Assembly: GCF_000283155.1 (NCBI RefSeq) | Contig: NW_004454170.1 | Location: 10,680,063 to 10,744,062 of the forward strand | From: Ceratotherium simum simum | Taxonomy: Eukaryota > Chordata > Mammalia > Perissodactyla > Rhinocerotidae | DNA: 64,000 nt | Direction of reading: 5' to 3' | In this document: one piece after another, positions 23,250 through 34,289 of the stretch | Layout: each line of letters starts with the position of its first letter | Position numbering within the stretch: the first letter of the stretch is position 1 | Position numbers and translations under genes: made by a program | Notes under the pieces: model-generated | Databases searched by the model: none | Seen by the model: the letters and a program-made list of their open reading frames with translations, nothing else | Told to the model about the DNA's origin: nothing

Positions 23250-23470
23250 GACAATACCTAAAATTTGTTTGGCTCTTTACATATTTACAAAGTGCTTTCA
23301 CATACCTTATCTCATTTAATCCTCTCAAGAAGCTTTTCAACAATGAGGGCTGATATTATTCCTATTTTATAGATGGGAAACTGAGGCTCAGGCTGTTGAG
23401 TGACTTGCCTAAGAACACAGGGCAAGTGAGTGATGGAGCCAGGAGTTACATTCACATTCTCTGACTCCAA
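23250..23470 (-). repeat. MIR SINE, antisense
   Basis: acaaagtgctttcacataccttatctcatttaatcctc, then tattcctattttatagatgggaaactgaggctcagg, cttgcctaagaacacagggcaag and tggagccaggagtt match MIR in reverse complement over nearly its full length. Confidence 0.82.
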
Positions 23471-23739
23471 ATCCAAATCTGTATTTCCATTTAAAACCCT
23501 TCTTGTTGAGTTTTTCCTACCCTTACTATCTTTCCTGTGTTGCACAACTCTGGAGGATACATCCATTCCCACTGTAGTCTATGGAGTTATGTTCAGTCTA
23601 TTCACACAGACAACAGTGTGAATGGTAGGTAAACCTTGGGGGTTAACCTTACCCCCCCAACCCCTTTAAGCCCTGCCCTCCTCAATCTCTCTAGCTTAAT
23701 GCAGGGTAGAGCTCAGAGATCTCACTCAGCCAGCCCGTG

Positions 23740-23895
23740 TATTGCAGCACCAAGTGCAGTAGCGGGCTAAGCTCTGATCTGAATCCAGAAGACTGGGTTT
23801 GAGTCTCACCTTTATCATTAATGAGCTCTGTGGCCTTGGATAATTCCTTTTGTCTCTCGGGCCTTAGTTTTCTCCTCTGTAGAAGATAGAGATGC
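23740..23895 (+). repeat. MIR SINE, sense
   Basis: gaatccagaagactgggtttgagtctcacc, then gctctgtggccttggataattcc and gggccttagttttctcctctg match the 5' and central MIR in sense. Confidence 0.72.
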
Positions 23896-24209
23896 TCTGC
23901 CACTGTTTATGGTTGTGTTAATAGCTGTATGTATCCAGCTGTTTGTCTCTAGACAGCAATGTTTACACATTATATGCACCCCCACTGCGTCATCTTCTGG
24001 AGAACATAGATGGCAGGAGCAGTGAGTAGAGAGGGATGCAGGTAGGTATGGTTGGCTGATTTGTCCTCCATGTTAATGCACTCAGGGAATGATCATTAAA
24101 TACCATGGTGTTTCTTCCAGTATCTTGTGATCACTGTGGTTATTGGTTTTGATGCTGCTTCTGGCGAAGACTGGACTCAGCTGATTGGTTCCTGGCATAT
24201 AATCTACAT

Positions 24210-24620
24210 GCCTTTTACTCATTCATTTATTCAACAGATATTTATTGAAGGTCTGCTTTGTGCTGAGTATATTCAAGGTGCTGGGGATGAAACAGCTCCA
24301 CACAAAATGGATCAAGTCCTTGCCCTCATGCGGCTTAACGATCTTTTGGGGAAAAGGAGGACAGATAGACAAGAAGCAGAGAAACACAAAAGTATGTAAT
24401 ATAATATAAGGTAGTGACCATTTCTCTGGAGATAATAAAGCAAGGTAGGGGTCAGTGAGAGGTAATGCTGTGTGTATGTGCATATGTGTGTGCGCGTATA
24501 TGGCCGTGTGTGTGTTAGTGTGTGTGGGACAGTTGGGAAGGGCTCCCTGAGAAGGTGGCCTGTATCAAGAGGAGTGAATTTTGTGGTTATCTGGGGGAAG
24601 AGCTGAGTTCCTAAGTTCTT
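24210..24620 (+). repeat. Old mammalian interspersed repeat with an internal TG-rich patch
   Basis: Begins ttcatttattcaacagatatttattgaaggtctgctttgtgctg, then caaggtgctggggatgaaacag, tccttgccctcatgcggct, ggacagatagacaag, a TG-rich stretch at 24466-24530, then ggaagggctccctgagaaggtggcc and ttatctgggggaagagctg. It is the same family as 2395-3038. The TG tract appears to have expanded inside it. Confidence 0.6.
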
Positions 24621-24669
24621 GGGAAATATTTGCTTAATGTGGAAAAAATAATTATTCATGGATCATCTG

Positions 24670-25125
24670 GCTACTCTGTTCAAACTTGACTTCACCTTCC
24701 CATGGACCCTAATATCAAGTCCAAATGCCTCCAAGGGCCTTTCCAGCATGAACCTCACTTTTTCATCCAGTTTTCTCACTGCCTCCTACATGTCAAGTCC
24801 ATTCTTACCACCCTGCTTTGGCCTGGTCTGTGACAGCCTTCTTGCCTTGACCACTCTAGTCCTGGCTGCTCCATGAAGTCTTCTCTCATTACTTCACTGG
24901 TCTCTCTTTTCTGGGCATTTTTATTATTCTTATAGCCTGCACCTCATGGTTTGCACATACTTTGTTTCTGTTCCATTCATGTGTGTTGACTTTGCCTCTT
25001 CAACTGCGGCTCAGTAGTTTGGGAGTGAGCTATGTCTTAAACTCCTTCTGGATCCTCTGTGGGACCTACCACAATGCTAAGTCCATAGCAGCTGCTCAAT
25101 AAACCTTTGGTTATTGACTCATTGA
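24670..25125 (+). repeat. L2 LINE, 3' end
   Basis: tccatgaagtcttctctcattac, tatagcctgcacctcatgg, agtttgggagtgagctatgtc and ccatagcagctgctcaataaacctttgg follow the L2 3' region and tail in sense. The 72-codon frame here is L2 sequence. Confidence 0.7.
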
Positions 25126-25154
25126 AGAATTATTTTCTTCTCGGAAAGCAGAGA

Positions 25155-25615
25155 GGAGGTAAGCCGGGTGTGGTAAATTGCAAACAATGGCACAAACTCT
25201 TCTCATCAGCATGTGGTGTCTATTTCGCCAGCCCTTGAATCTGGGCTGGCCTCATGAGGTGTTTTGACCAATAGAATGTGGTGGAAGTGACATTGTGCAA
25301 GTTCTGGGTCTAGAAGCCTTGTAGCTTTTGCTCTTGGGCTGGAAATACTTCCAACACTGAACATGCCAAGACTAGCCTTATAGAGGACAAGAGGCCATGT
25401 GGAGAGAGGTCTTGGCCATCCCAGCTGTGGTCCCAGACATGAGAGTGAGCCTAGCCAAGAACAGCTGAGCCTGGTTCAGATCAGAAAGATCACCCAGCTG
25501 AGCCTGGCCCGAATTGTCCATCCACACAATTATGAGCTAAATAACATGGTGGTTGTTTTAAGCCACTGAGTTTGGGGTGGCTTGCTCTGCAGCACTGAAT
25601 AACCAATACAGTCTG
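25155..25615 (+). mobile_element. Old LTR, ERVL-MaLR-like
   Basis: Carries tcatgaggtgttttgaccaatagaatgtggtggaagtgac, gaggacaagaggccatgtggagagagg, agctgagcctggttcagatcagaaag, and ttttaagccactgagtttggggtggcttgctctgcagcactgaataaccaatacag. These are the central and 3' terminal landmarks of an old MLT1-type LTR in sense. No internal region adjoins it. Confidence 0.65.
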
Positions 25616-25629
25616 TGAAACCACTCTGG

Positions 25630-25830
25630 GAGCAAGGCAAAGTTGTTCTAGAAATAATCCCTTGCATTCATATAATGCATTCATTATGTCCTTCAGATCT
25701 CTTTCATGTCCATCCCCTTATTTAATTCTTGCAGAGCTTTTTGAGGAGACAGGTACTTGTCACTGTACCTGTTTCACAGATTAAGAAACCAAGACTTGGA
25801 GGGGTTGCCTCAAACATGCTAGATGGCAGA
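25630..25830 (-). repeat. MIR SINE, antisense, decayed
   Basis: ccatccccttatttaattcttgcagagc, then ggagacaggtacttgtcactgtacctgtttcacagattaagaaaccaag matches the MIR core in reverse complement. Confidence 0.6.
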
Positions 25831-25839
25831 AGATGAAGG

Positions 25840-26109
25840 ACTAGTGCTCAGCCCACTGTCATGCAGAGTCCCAGGACACATGGTGGCCTTCCCTATTGAG
25901 GGCAATAGCCTGAGTTATACAAAGAAAGTGGACACCTGAGGGCCTCACTCTGAGGCTGCTTGTTCTAATGAGCCCTGCTACTCCGGCTCCTCTCACCTCC
26001 GAGTAAGAAGGTTGTATAACGAGAAACTCTAATGAGGCTTAGCAAGTCCTTGTTTTTTCCAGAGTAGCTCTGAGCCTCTGCTTTGCTGCAGGATTGGGCT
26101 GCTTGTGAA
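25840..26109. other. Unique sequence
   Basis: No repeat or gene signature is evident. It leads directly into the candidate regulatory block at 26110. Confidence 0.4.
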
Positions 26110-26420
26110 GGTTTCTAATTCGGGGTCTTAATTTTTGTAAAGCGTGAATTACAAGAAGTCAGAAGAATGATGCAAAGAGCATTTAATAATGCACATTCAC
26201 AAAAGAAGTGGTGTAACTACATTAATTAGGCAAGTCTTGCGTAAAGATGCAATGTAATTATATATTTGAGACAGTTAATTAGAGAGCTACTTGGAAATTT
26301 CAGTGAATATTAAGGTAATTATACATAAATACTATAACCATTAAGACTGCACCCATAATGAAAGCAATAACTAATTACATAAATAACAGCATACTTATGT
26401 TTTTACATTACCAACACCTA
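26110..26420. promoter_or_regulatory. Candidate conserved noncoding element, homeodomain-site cluster
   Basis: A 310-bp AT-rich but non-repetitive block with five TAATTA cores at 26223-26228, 26255-26260, 26276-26281, 26316-26321 and 26372-26377. It also has atttaataatgcac, ttacataaataac and tgatgcaaagagcatttaat. The spacing is irregular and there is no tandem structure, so this is not a microsatellite. Such clusters are typical of deeply conserved developmental enhancers near transcription-factor genes. The call is inference; sequence alone cannot show conservation. Confidence 0.42.
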
Positions 26421-26724
26421 ACAATGCTTCCTCTCCCCCGCCTCCTTTCACCATGCAAATGACAAATCTTCCATTTTTAACTCAGATATTCTTGCAAATG
26501 GTTGGAAACAATGACCTTTCCTCTTCTTTCCTCTATTTTGACAAATCTGGGCTTGCTGTGGGAGCTCCCAGTGAGTGGACAGAAATGTGGGATGTGAGGG
26601 CTGGTCGACCCTGCCTGACTCCACCTGAGTGGCTGTGGGCAGGAATAAACCAGGACCACACTGTGCCTTGGCTGGAGAGGGGCAGGGCAGGACCATGGAC
26701 AGAGTCAAGGTGTGGGCATGGGAG
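26421..26724. other. Unique sequence
   Basis: No repeat is recognised. The frames at 26453-26905 (+, 150 codons) and 26448-26768 (-, 106 codons) cover the same bases and neither shows a domain; the first runs into a MIR. Confidence 0.4.
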
Positions 26725-26900
26725 ACCTGGACTCCAGTCCCGGCCCTGCCCTTTATCAGTTGAACCACTGCAGAGAAGTCACTTAGTGTCTCTGGGCCTC
26801 AGCTTCCTTATTATATCAAATGAGGATGATAGTAATCCCTGCCTCCCAGGGCCATGGTGGATAGCAAATATAAACTGTCAAATACTATCCCGCGTAACTG
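26725..26900 (+). repeat. MIR SINE, sense
   Basis: ctggactccagtcccggccctg, then agtcacttagtgtctctgggcctcagcttcc, atgaggatgatagtaatccctgcctcc and tggatagcaaatataaactg match MIR in sense over most of its length. Confidence 0.75.
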
Positions 26901-27279
26901 GTTGAAGCTTGCCTTTGAAACTCCTGATCATTGAACTCCATGCCTTTTTCTCCTTTCAGCATGGCCCCTTATCTTCAGGGCTCTCAGATACTCATCAAGC
27001 TGCCTATACCACCCCCCCGATAAAAACTGCTCTCGTGAAAGGATCTGGAGTTCATTTATACTTAAGTGTGTCTGACTGATGACTTAGTGTTGGGAGGGCC
27101 TGGGGATGAGAGGGTGTATTTATATTTTAACAGGAAGCAAAGTCTTCAGCTCCTGCCCTGTAGGATGCCCAGCCAACAGGTAGTTAATGAAACGTTTGGG
27201 TAGGAGCACTTCTGGGCACTCCTGGTATCTCACCACGGATGCATTTGCTATACCACACGAGAGGGGCCACACAGAGTGG

Positions 27280-27365
27280 TGGGTAAAAGCATGGTTCAAG
27301 GAGTCCGAGATATCTGGGGCTAACATCTTAGCTCTACCACTAGTAAACTACTTAGCCTCTCTAAT
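27280..27365 (+). repeat. MIR SINE, 5' part, split by a second MIR
   Basis: gtggtgggtaaaagcatggttcaagg, then ctagctctaccac-like sequence and aaactacttagcctctc match the MIR 5' half in sense. Its 3' half appears to resume at about 27635. Confidence 0.65.
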
Positions 27366-27625
27366 AATAATAAAAATACTAGCATTTATTGACCAGTTAC
27401 TATGTTTCAGGCACTGTTTTACATGTATTAATTAATTAAATTTTCATAACAATCCCACAAGGTACATGCTATTATTGTCCTCGTCTTATAGGTGAGAAAA
27501 GTGAGGCACAGAGATGTTAAGTAACTTGTCCTGAGTCACATAGCTAGGAAGTAGAGAAGCCTGGATTTGAATCTCAACAGTTGGCTCTATAGCCTGAATT
27601 CTTTGCCTCTGTGATATACTTTTCT
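27366..27625 (-). repeat. MIR SINE, antisense, nested
   Basis: actagcatttattgaccagttactatgtttcaggcactg, acatgtattaattaattaaattttc, ataggtgagaaaagtgaggcacagag and agtcacatagctaggaagtag form a near full-length MIR in reverse complement. It lies between two halves of a sense MIR. Confidence 0.8.
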
Positions 27626-27634
27626 CTTCAAATG

Positions 27635-27745
27635 CAAGATGGTGGCAATCGTCATAGTACCTACTGCATGGGGGCCTTATAAGTTTTATGTGAGATAGTG
27701 CAGGTAGTGTGTTTAGCTCAGTGCCAGCACATTGTAAGTATTCTC
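27635..27745 (+). repeat. MIR SINE, 3' part, continuation of 27280
   Basis: gatggtggcaatcgtcatagtacctac, then agatagtgcaggtagtg and tcagtgccagcacattgtaagtattc match the 3' half of MIR in sense. Confidence 0.6.
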
Positions 27746-28429
27746 TCCTATCAAAGATTGCCTCTTGCCCCAAATGTCAGCAAATGTTTGTTTCTCTGCT
27801 TGACCCTTCTCTTGGCAAGTCAGAGTCTCTCCCATGCTCCCCATTTCACACTCTCTGTCATTATTTGCAGCTCAGTCATTTTCTCACTGAGTGGTCTTTC
27901 CTGCTCATGTGGGGTGTGGATTTGAGGGGCGAGTCTGATTCCACCTGATCCACCAAATGAATGTTGCCTGTTCAAAGAGTTCAAAAGGGAAGCCACACCA
28001 TAGACCTGACATTGCTTCCATTGCCCAAAGTCTGACTGTACCATCCCCTCCTGTCACAATCTGCTGATTACTTGGAGATCAACCATCATTTTTTACTGGA
28101 AAAGTTTGATCATTTTACTTATTGACTAGATTTAGACATGAATTGTTTTTAACTCTTTTAAGAAAATCAAATCTTCTCCCTCTGGAGTGATAAGCAGCAG
28201 TAGTATTTGGTACATAGAGACTTGTTCTTTAAAGAAACACAAGTGGTATGTTTGGAATGGGAAAAGGCTCTTAGTGTGGCTCTTGGTACCTCAGAGTGAA
28301 ACCTTCCTTAATTTGGCATGTTTGGGGACCAGCCTGTTTCCATACCCCCACCCATGTACCCTAAAGTAAAGTGAGTCAATTGCCAGCCTTCCCACCTTCC
28401 CATATATTCACAGCTTGTAATCAGTCAGT
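27746..28429. other. Unique sequence
   Basis: No repeat or gene is recognised. Confidence 0.4.
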
Positions 28430-29640
28430 GTTTTCATCCAGAGAAGAGGAATATAGGAAAAAACTCACAATAGCAGAGGAAAGTTGTACCATCTACCTAT
28501 ACTAATCAACCTTCATTCACAAGTATAAGTAAGTTCTTTATTCTTAAGTATAACAGACACTAGATGATCTCTAGACATTTAGGGAAAAAAATGTAAAGTA
28601 CAAAAGAGAAGAACCAACAAATGGAGCTAATTCCAGAGAAAACAGACAATTTAGAGAATAGAAGACGACAGATTATTTTCAGTTGGTTTCCTCAGATGAA
28701 TTCAAGACAGTGTTGTATTTATAAAATCACTGCTGCTCTAAAAAAGATAGAAACCAAAGAACAAGAAAGAATTTTTGGAATTAAAAAAAATGTGAGTACT
28801 GAAATAAGCATTTCAATAAAAGTTCTGGAAGGTAACATTGAAAAAAATAGTCTCTGCTTATTGAGCAAAAAGACAAAAACATGTAAGATACAAATGAAAA
28901 GTTAAGAGACAGGAAAGATCAAACCAGGAGACACAGTCCCATCCAATAAAAGTTCCAGAAAGAGACAACAGAGAAATGAAGAAAAGGAAATAATCAAATT
29001 TCCCAAAGTTCAGGAAAGATAACTTTAGAAAAAATTACATTAAAAGAGCTGTCAGTAAATGAATAAAAGATACCCACACCTAGATATTTCTTCATCAAAT
29101 TTCAGAACATAAGGATAAAGAGAAGATTCTAAAAGCTTCTGGAGGGAAAAAACAAATTACCAATTAAAGAAAAAGAGTCAGATTTCCATACCATTCTCAT
29201 CAGCAGCACTGGTTGCTAGAACAGAATGGAGCAATGCCTTTCAACTAATAAGGGAAAATGATTTGAACATAGATTTCTGTACCCAGCCAAACTATCAGTC
29301 AAGTATGAGATTTAAGGATGCTTTTCAGAGATGGAAGGATTCAGAAATTTTATCTCCCACACAGCTTTTCTATAAAAAACAAAGCAAAGCAAAACAAAAA
29401 CAAATAAAAAACCTGAGCACGTAGTCCAACAAAATAAGAAAAGTATCGAAGAAGGCCGGAAGACACAAGATCCAATACTCAGAAAGTATTAAAGAGAAAT
29501 CTCAGTCTAACAGCTGTACAGCTGGCCAAAGAAACAATCAGGTCAGGTTAGAACAGGCTGTCAGGTAACTCCAGGAAGAATGTTTTTAAGAAAAAAGTGG
29601 ATTTTGTTTAGTAAGTTAGTATGATTACGAGCTCTCAATA
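28430..29640 (+). mobile_element. HAL1 / old L1 ORF1-type remnant
   Basis: A-rich sense remnant of an L1 ORF1-like region. The frame at 28621-28905 is Lys/Glu-rich and coiled-coil-like. Further on, aaagagaagattctaaaagcttctgg corresponds to the ORF1 RNA-binding region, and tttctgtacccagccaaactatcagtcaag to the conserved RILYPAKLS-type motif of ORF1 C-terminal domains. I see no ORF2 downstream in sense, which fits HAL1 elements (half-L1, ORF1 only). An eroded standard L1 cannot be excluded. Confidence 0.6.
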
Positions 29641-29859
29641 TCTTATAGATATGATTTTTAAAATGTGTACTTTTTTCATTAAAAAAAGAAAAATTTAGAA
29701 ATTTCATGAAAAACAAAAGCTATGCCCCAAATTGTGGCCCAAACATGAAGTCAGCTAAAATACAGCATGATTTTGAGTAATTCTATGGAGGACTTTTTCT
29801 CCTAGCACTTAGCATCTTTTAACACTCCTTATAATTTATCTCATTTGTTTTTTGTTGGC

Positions 29860-29995
29860 TATTTATACCCCCACTAGAATGTAAGCTCCATGAGGGCAGA
29901 GTCTCTTATTTCAACTGTTGTATTTCCTGCAACTGGGAAGGTACTTAGCATATAGTAGGCACTCAATATTTGTTAAATAATTGAATGAATTAAGA
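29860..29995 (+). repeat. L2 LINE, 3' end
   Basis: actagaatgtaagctccatgagggcagagtctc, then aggtacttagcatatagtaggcactcaatatttg and a ttgaatgaatt tail is a textbook L2 3' end in sense. Confidence 0.85.
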
Positions 29996-30149
29996 AAATG
30001 TAAATCCTGTTGATCCTAACTTTTAGTATATTTTTCTCCAAGTTACACAGGTTTTGTGACAGAGGGTCATCTATTTTCCTTTGAGTTTGATAATATTGTT
30101 TGATTCTACAGTAAATAATATTTATATAAACTTAATATTATAAATACTG

Positions 30150-30310
30150 TATTTTTTTAAGAATATAAATTATTTTATTGAAGTATAATCTATATTCACA
30201 AATCAAAGGGTACAATTTGATGAATATTATTACTCAGATTAAGAAAAAAAACACAACCAGCATCCTAAAAATGTCCCAATTACTCTCTCAGTTTGATGAA
30301 ATTATCAACA
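30150..30310 (-). mobile_element. Old L1 3' end fragment, antisense
   Basis: tattttattgaagtataatctatattcac, then gggtacaatttgatgaat and aacacaaccagcatcctaaaaatg correspond to the antisense 3' UTR of old L1M-type elements. Confidence 0.55.
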
Positions 30311-30409
30311 TTTTCTTCTACTTTCTTGAACATAATAATCACAATTATTTCAAAGTTCTTATCCGAAACTCCAATATTTGGATTTCCCGTGGGTCTGTAT
30401 TTTTTTGGG

Positions 30410-31640
30410 TGTGTGTTTTTTATAGACTTTATTTTTTAGAGCAGTTTTAGGTTCACAGCAAAATTGAGTGGAAAGTACAGAGAGTTTCCCGTACACCGTT
30501 TCCCCCCATCACACACCCACAGACTCCACTACCATTAACATCTGGCACCAGAGTCGTACATTTGTTACGTTCAATGAACCAATATTGACATGTCATTATC
30601 ACCCAAAGTCCATAGTTCACATTAGGGTTCATTCTTGGTGTTGTTCATTCTATGGGTTTGGACAAATGTATAACAACATGTATCCACCATTATAGTACCA
30701 CACAGAAGAATTTCTACCCACCTATTCACCCCTCCTTCCCCCCAAGCCCCTGGCAACCACTGATCTTTTTAGTGTCTCCATAGTTTTGCCTTCTCCAGAA
30801 TTTCATATAGTTGAATCATACAGTATGCAGCCTTTTCAGATTGGCATCTTTCACTTACTAATATTCATTTAAGTTTCTTCCATGTTCTTTCATGGCTTGA
30901 TAAGTCATTTCTTTTTAGCACTAAATAATATTCCATTGTAAGGATGTACCACAGTTTATTTATCCATTCCTTCACCTGCTCAAGGACGTCTTGGTTGCTT
31001 CCAAGTTTTAGTAATTCTTAATAAAGCTGCTATAAACCTCCAGGTACAGGTTTTTGTTTGGAAATAAGTTTTCAGCTCCACTGGGTGAATACCAAGGAGC
31101 GTGATTGCTGGATCATATGGTAAGAGCATGCTCAGCTTTGTGAGAAGCTGTCAAACTGTCTTCCAAAGTGGCTGTACCATTTTGCATTCCACTAGCAATG
31201 AATGAGAGTTCCTGTTGCTCCAGATCCTTGCTAGCATTTGGTGTTGTCAGTGTTTTGGATTTTAGCCATTCTAAGAGGTATGTAGTGGTATCTCATTTAT
31301 TGTTTTAATTTGCATTTCCCTGATGACATATGATGTGGAGTATCTTTTCATATGATTGTCATCTATATATCTCTTAGGGTGAGGTGTCTGTTAAGGTCTT
31401 TGGCTCATTTTTTAATTGGGTTGTTCATTTTCTTATTGTTGAGTTTTAAGAGTTCTTTGTATATTTTGGAGAACAGTCCTTCATCAGATATGTCTTTTGC
31501 AAATATTTTTTCTCAACCTGTGGCTTGTCTTCTCACTGTCTTAATGGATCTGTTCTTATTGATTGTTTTTTCCTGTGTTGGCCATTTGGCCTTGTCTGTT
31601 ATTATACTAAATAATTTTTGATTGAATTATGGATGTTGTG
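30410..31640 (-). mobile_element. Old L1 3' end with ORF2 C-terminus, antisense
   Basis: ttagagcagttttaggttcacagcaaaattgag begins the 3' UTR in reverse. ORF2 C-terminal sequence in reverse follows: aaagtggctgtaccattttgcattcc, atttgcatttccctgatgac, ttggctcattttttaattgggttg, and tccttcatcagatatgtcttttgcaaatattttttctc. The 89-codon plus-strand frame at 31352-31621 is antisense to ORF2. The copy is heavily 5'-truncated and much older than the L1 at 14.9 kb. Confidence 0.82.
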
Positions 31641-32110
31641 AAATAAAAATCATACAGGTGATCTGAGGCTCTGGATGATGTTTTTTTTCTAGAGATGGTG
31701 GGCAGTGAAACTGAAACCAGACTAGGATTAAGTTTATTTGAAGCTGGGCTTCAGTCTTGGTAAAGACTGGTCTGTTCTGGTTTGCCTTTACCTCTAGAGA
31801 ATTGTCCTTCTAGGGAATGACTGGGATGTTTTCCAGGACTACTCTATCTTGATGGGCCCTAAACTCCCATTTCATTCTTTTAGCCATATGGAGTTGCCTA
31901 GACTTCTGCTTAGCCTCTCAGACTTGGGGCTGTCACCTTCTGTTCTGCTTCTCTGACACTCTGCCTCTTGGCCTCTTATCTGCAGCTTTAAGAATTGGCA
32001 AATGCCTTGAGGCTAAAAACTACGTGGAGAGCTGACTTTCTTCTATACTTACTTCTCTTTGATATGTTGGTCCCCTGAAATCTTCCTGCCTTGGCAGCTT
32101 TCCAGAACCT
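31641..32110 (-). mobile_element. Possible antisense L1 3' UTR extension
   Basis: gaggctctggatgatg, then tttgaagctgggcttcagtcttgg and gggatgttttccaggactac resemble UTR-type sequence of old L1s. The sequence lies between two antisense L1 pieces. Family assignment is weak. Confidence 0.35.
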
Positions 32111-32114
32111 TCAG

Positions 32115-32460
32115 TTTCTTTTTCTTTTAATAAATGTTTTATTGTGGAATAATTTTAGATTTACAATAAAACTGCAAATTAGTATAGAGAATTTCCATGT
32201 ATCTTTCCCTCAGCTTCCCCCAATGTAACAACTTACATTACCATGGTACACTTGTCAAAACTCAGAAACCAACACTGGTACATTACTATTAACAAAATTT
32301 CAGATTTTATTCTGATTTCACCAAGTTTTCCAGTCGTATCCTTTTCTAAAATTACTGGATCCAATCTAGGATATCACATCGCACTTAACAAATGGATTTT
32401 TAAAATCCAGCTCTTTAAGTATTCTTGGCAGAAGTGCTGATCTGTTATTTATTGACCTCC
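32115..32460 (-). mobile_element. Old L1 3' end fragment, antisense
   Basis: gttttattgtggaataattttagatttac, then aacttacattaccatggtacacttgtcaaaac, ctggtacattactattaac and ttctgatttcaccaagttttcc are landmarks of an old L1M 3' end in reverse. Confidence 0.75.
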
Positions 32461-33009
32461 TATTTATTGGTTTTTAATTTTTTATAATTAACTGATAGAC
32501 AAGGCACAGAAGACTTAATACTGGATATTCATCATTATAAAGGTAACCAATAGAACAATGAAAAAATATAACCAATAAAACTCTGGGAATAGATGTGAGG
32601 TAGGAGGTAGTATAAGGGAGTTAAATTTTCTCATATTTAATAGAGGAGAGTCAGTTGATACCATCAAGTTCATAAATCATGATACAGAAGTATAAGAATT
32701 ATGATGAAAAAGATTAGAAAAACAGAAAATAGAAAGAATTGGTTATCTCTGAGTAATGAGAGAGAAAGTTGTGAAGGCATAAGAATTTTTCTTTTCTTTT
32801 GTTGAAGCTGATTTTCTTAAAGTTTTCCTTTTTTTAAAGTATATAAAGTAGAATCTACGTGTACTGACATAGCATAATGCTTGTTACATAAAGTGGAAAA
32901 AACAATGGCAATAGAGTATGCATGGTATGCTACTCTTTACATGAAAACTCTTTGTGCATATGTATGTATACTACGATTTTACAAACTTATGTGTGCTCTT
33001 ATGCTTCTT
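32461..33009. other. AT-rich old repeat remnant, family uncertain
   Basis: The A-rich plus strand (gaaagaattggttatctctgagtaatgag) suggests 3' sequence of an old L1/HAL1 in sense, but the match is too weak to name. Confidence 0.3.
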
Positions 33010-33720
33010 TCATTCTCATAAGAACATGTCCAGGTTAGCCTGCTGGTCCCGGGAGGATGAAGAGAGAGCAGAGCTGACCTACACACTTCTTACTGGAAAT
33101 TCGGTGTGAATCTGAATTACCTAGTCCTCTATTACCAGAGGTGGAAGTCAAGAAGGACAAATACAGTGATTATAAATTTCTCATAACTAAAAATAAATAC
33201 AAACAAAGGGATAATATCATCAAGTGCTGAATGACAATAGGCATTAACCCAGCTTCCATAGCCAACATCCACCCCCTGCCCCCTTGGATTGAAGATTCAA
33301 GATGATACAGAGACCTTTTCACACATACGGAAACCCAGAGAATTAACTCTCCAAGACCTTTCTAGAATAAATTAATAAAGGATGTACTTCAAAAGAAGAA
33401 AAGTGACCCCAGAGGGAAAGAGTTGGACGCAAAAAAGGTGGTGAAAAATGAAATTAATATCTGTTGGTAGGAAGATTAATTATTGTACAAACTTTTCTTT
33501 TTCTATTTAACAAAAGGTGCAACAAGAGAAATGAAGTTATCAGTTCTCAGGAGAAAAACATCTCTTGCTTTATTTTGGAGATTAGAGGCATTGAACAACT
33601 TTAGAATTAGGAAAATATATAGTTATGTATGTATATTAAAATTGATGGGTAACTAGGATAATAATAGAAATAAAAGTCTAGCTTTCAAAAATCAGCAGAA
33701 GAAAAATGAAGGAGTAAAGA
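33010..33720 (+). mobile_element. HAL1 / L1 ORF1 C-terminal and 3' remnant, second piece
   Basis: gtgattataaatttctcataac, then ctctccaagacctttctagaataaattaataaaggatgtacttc corresponds to the end of an L1 ORF1-like frame, followed by gtgaaaaatgaaattaatatctgttgg. Sense orientation, like 28430-29640. It may be a second copy, or the displaced 3' end of the first, split by the antisense L1 pieces between them. Confidence 0.45.
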
Positions 33721-34039
33721 AAACTTTATCAATCCTGTAGTGGGTAGGAAATGGCAAAGAAACAAAGGCCGATGTGAGTTAATCACAGCTGCAAAGACCC
33801 TTGACATATCCACAGGTTGTGGGGATAGAATATGCACATTTTGGGGGAACTGTTATTCAACCTGCCCCAGGAACATGCATGCAAAGGCTCTGAGGTGAGA
33901 AGGTGATTGACATGTTCTAGGAGGTCTGGGTAGCTGGAGTGAGGATGGGAGAGTGAGGAGGGAAGGTCGTGAGGGCAGCTCATGAAGGGACCACACTAAA
34001 GACCTGAGCCATCTCTCTGTAGGTCTGAGGGTGGAGTTT

Positions 34040-34205
34040 AATATTCTCTAAGTCACTGAACATGAGAATCAACTGGGGAGTTTGTTAAAATATACATTTC
34101 TGAGCCCACGAGATTCTGATTCATTAGTTCCAAGGAAAAGCCGCAGAGACTGACATTTTCTAAGGCATCCCGGATGATTTCACAGATGGTTCCAGGGATC
34201 AACCT
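34040..34205 (+). mobile_element. MER5-like hAT nonautonomous DNA transposon
   Basis: acatgagaatcaactggggagtttgttaaaatatac, then tctgattcattagttcc, and gacattttctaaggcatcccggatgattt follow the MER5A order (tgagaatcacctgg, ttaaaatgcag, ctgattcagtag, gtgattc). Terminal repeats are eroded. Confidence 0.6.
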
Positions 34206-34289
34206 ACAGCCCGTAGCTACTTGCTCCAGATGAAAACAACACAGAAGAGTTTGAAAATAAATAGCCTCCGTCTCATTCTTCCTCTTCTT

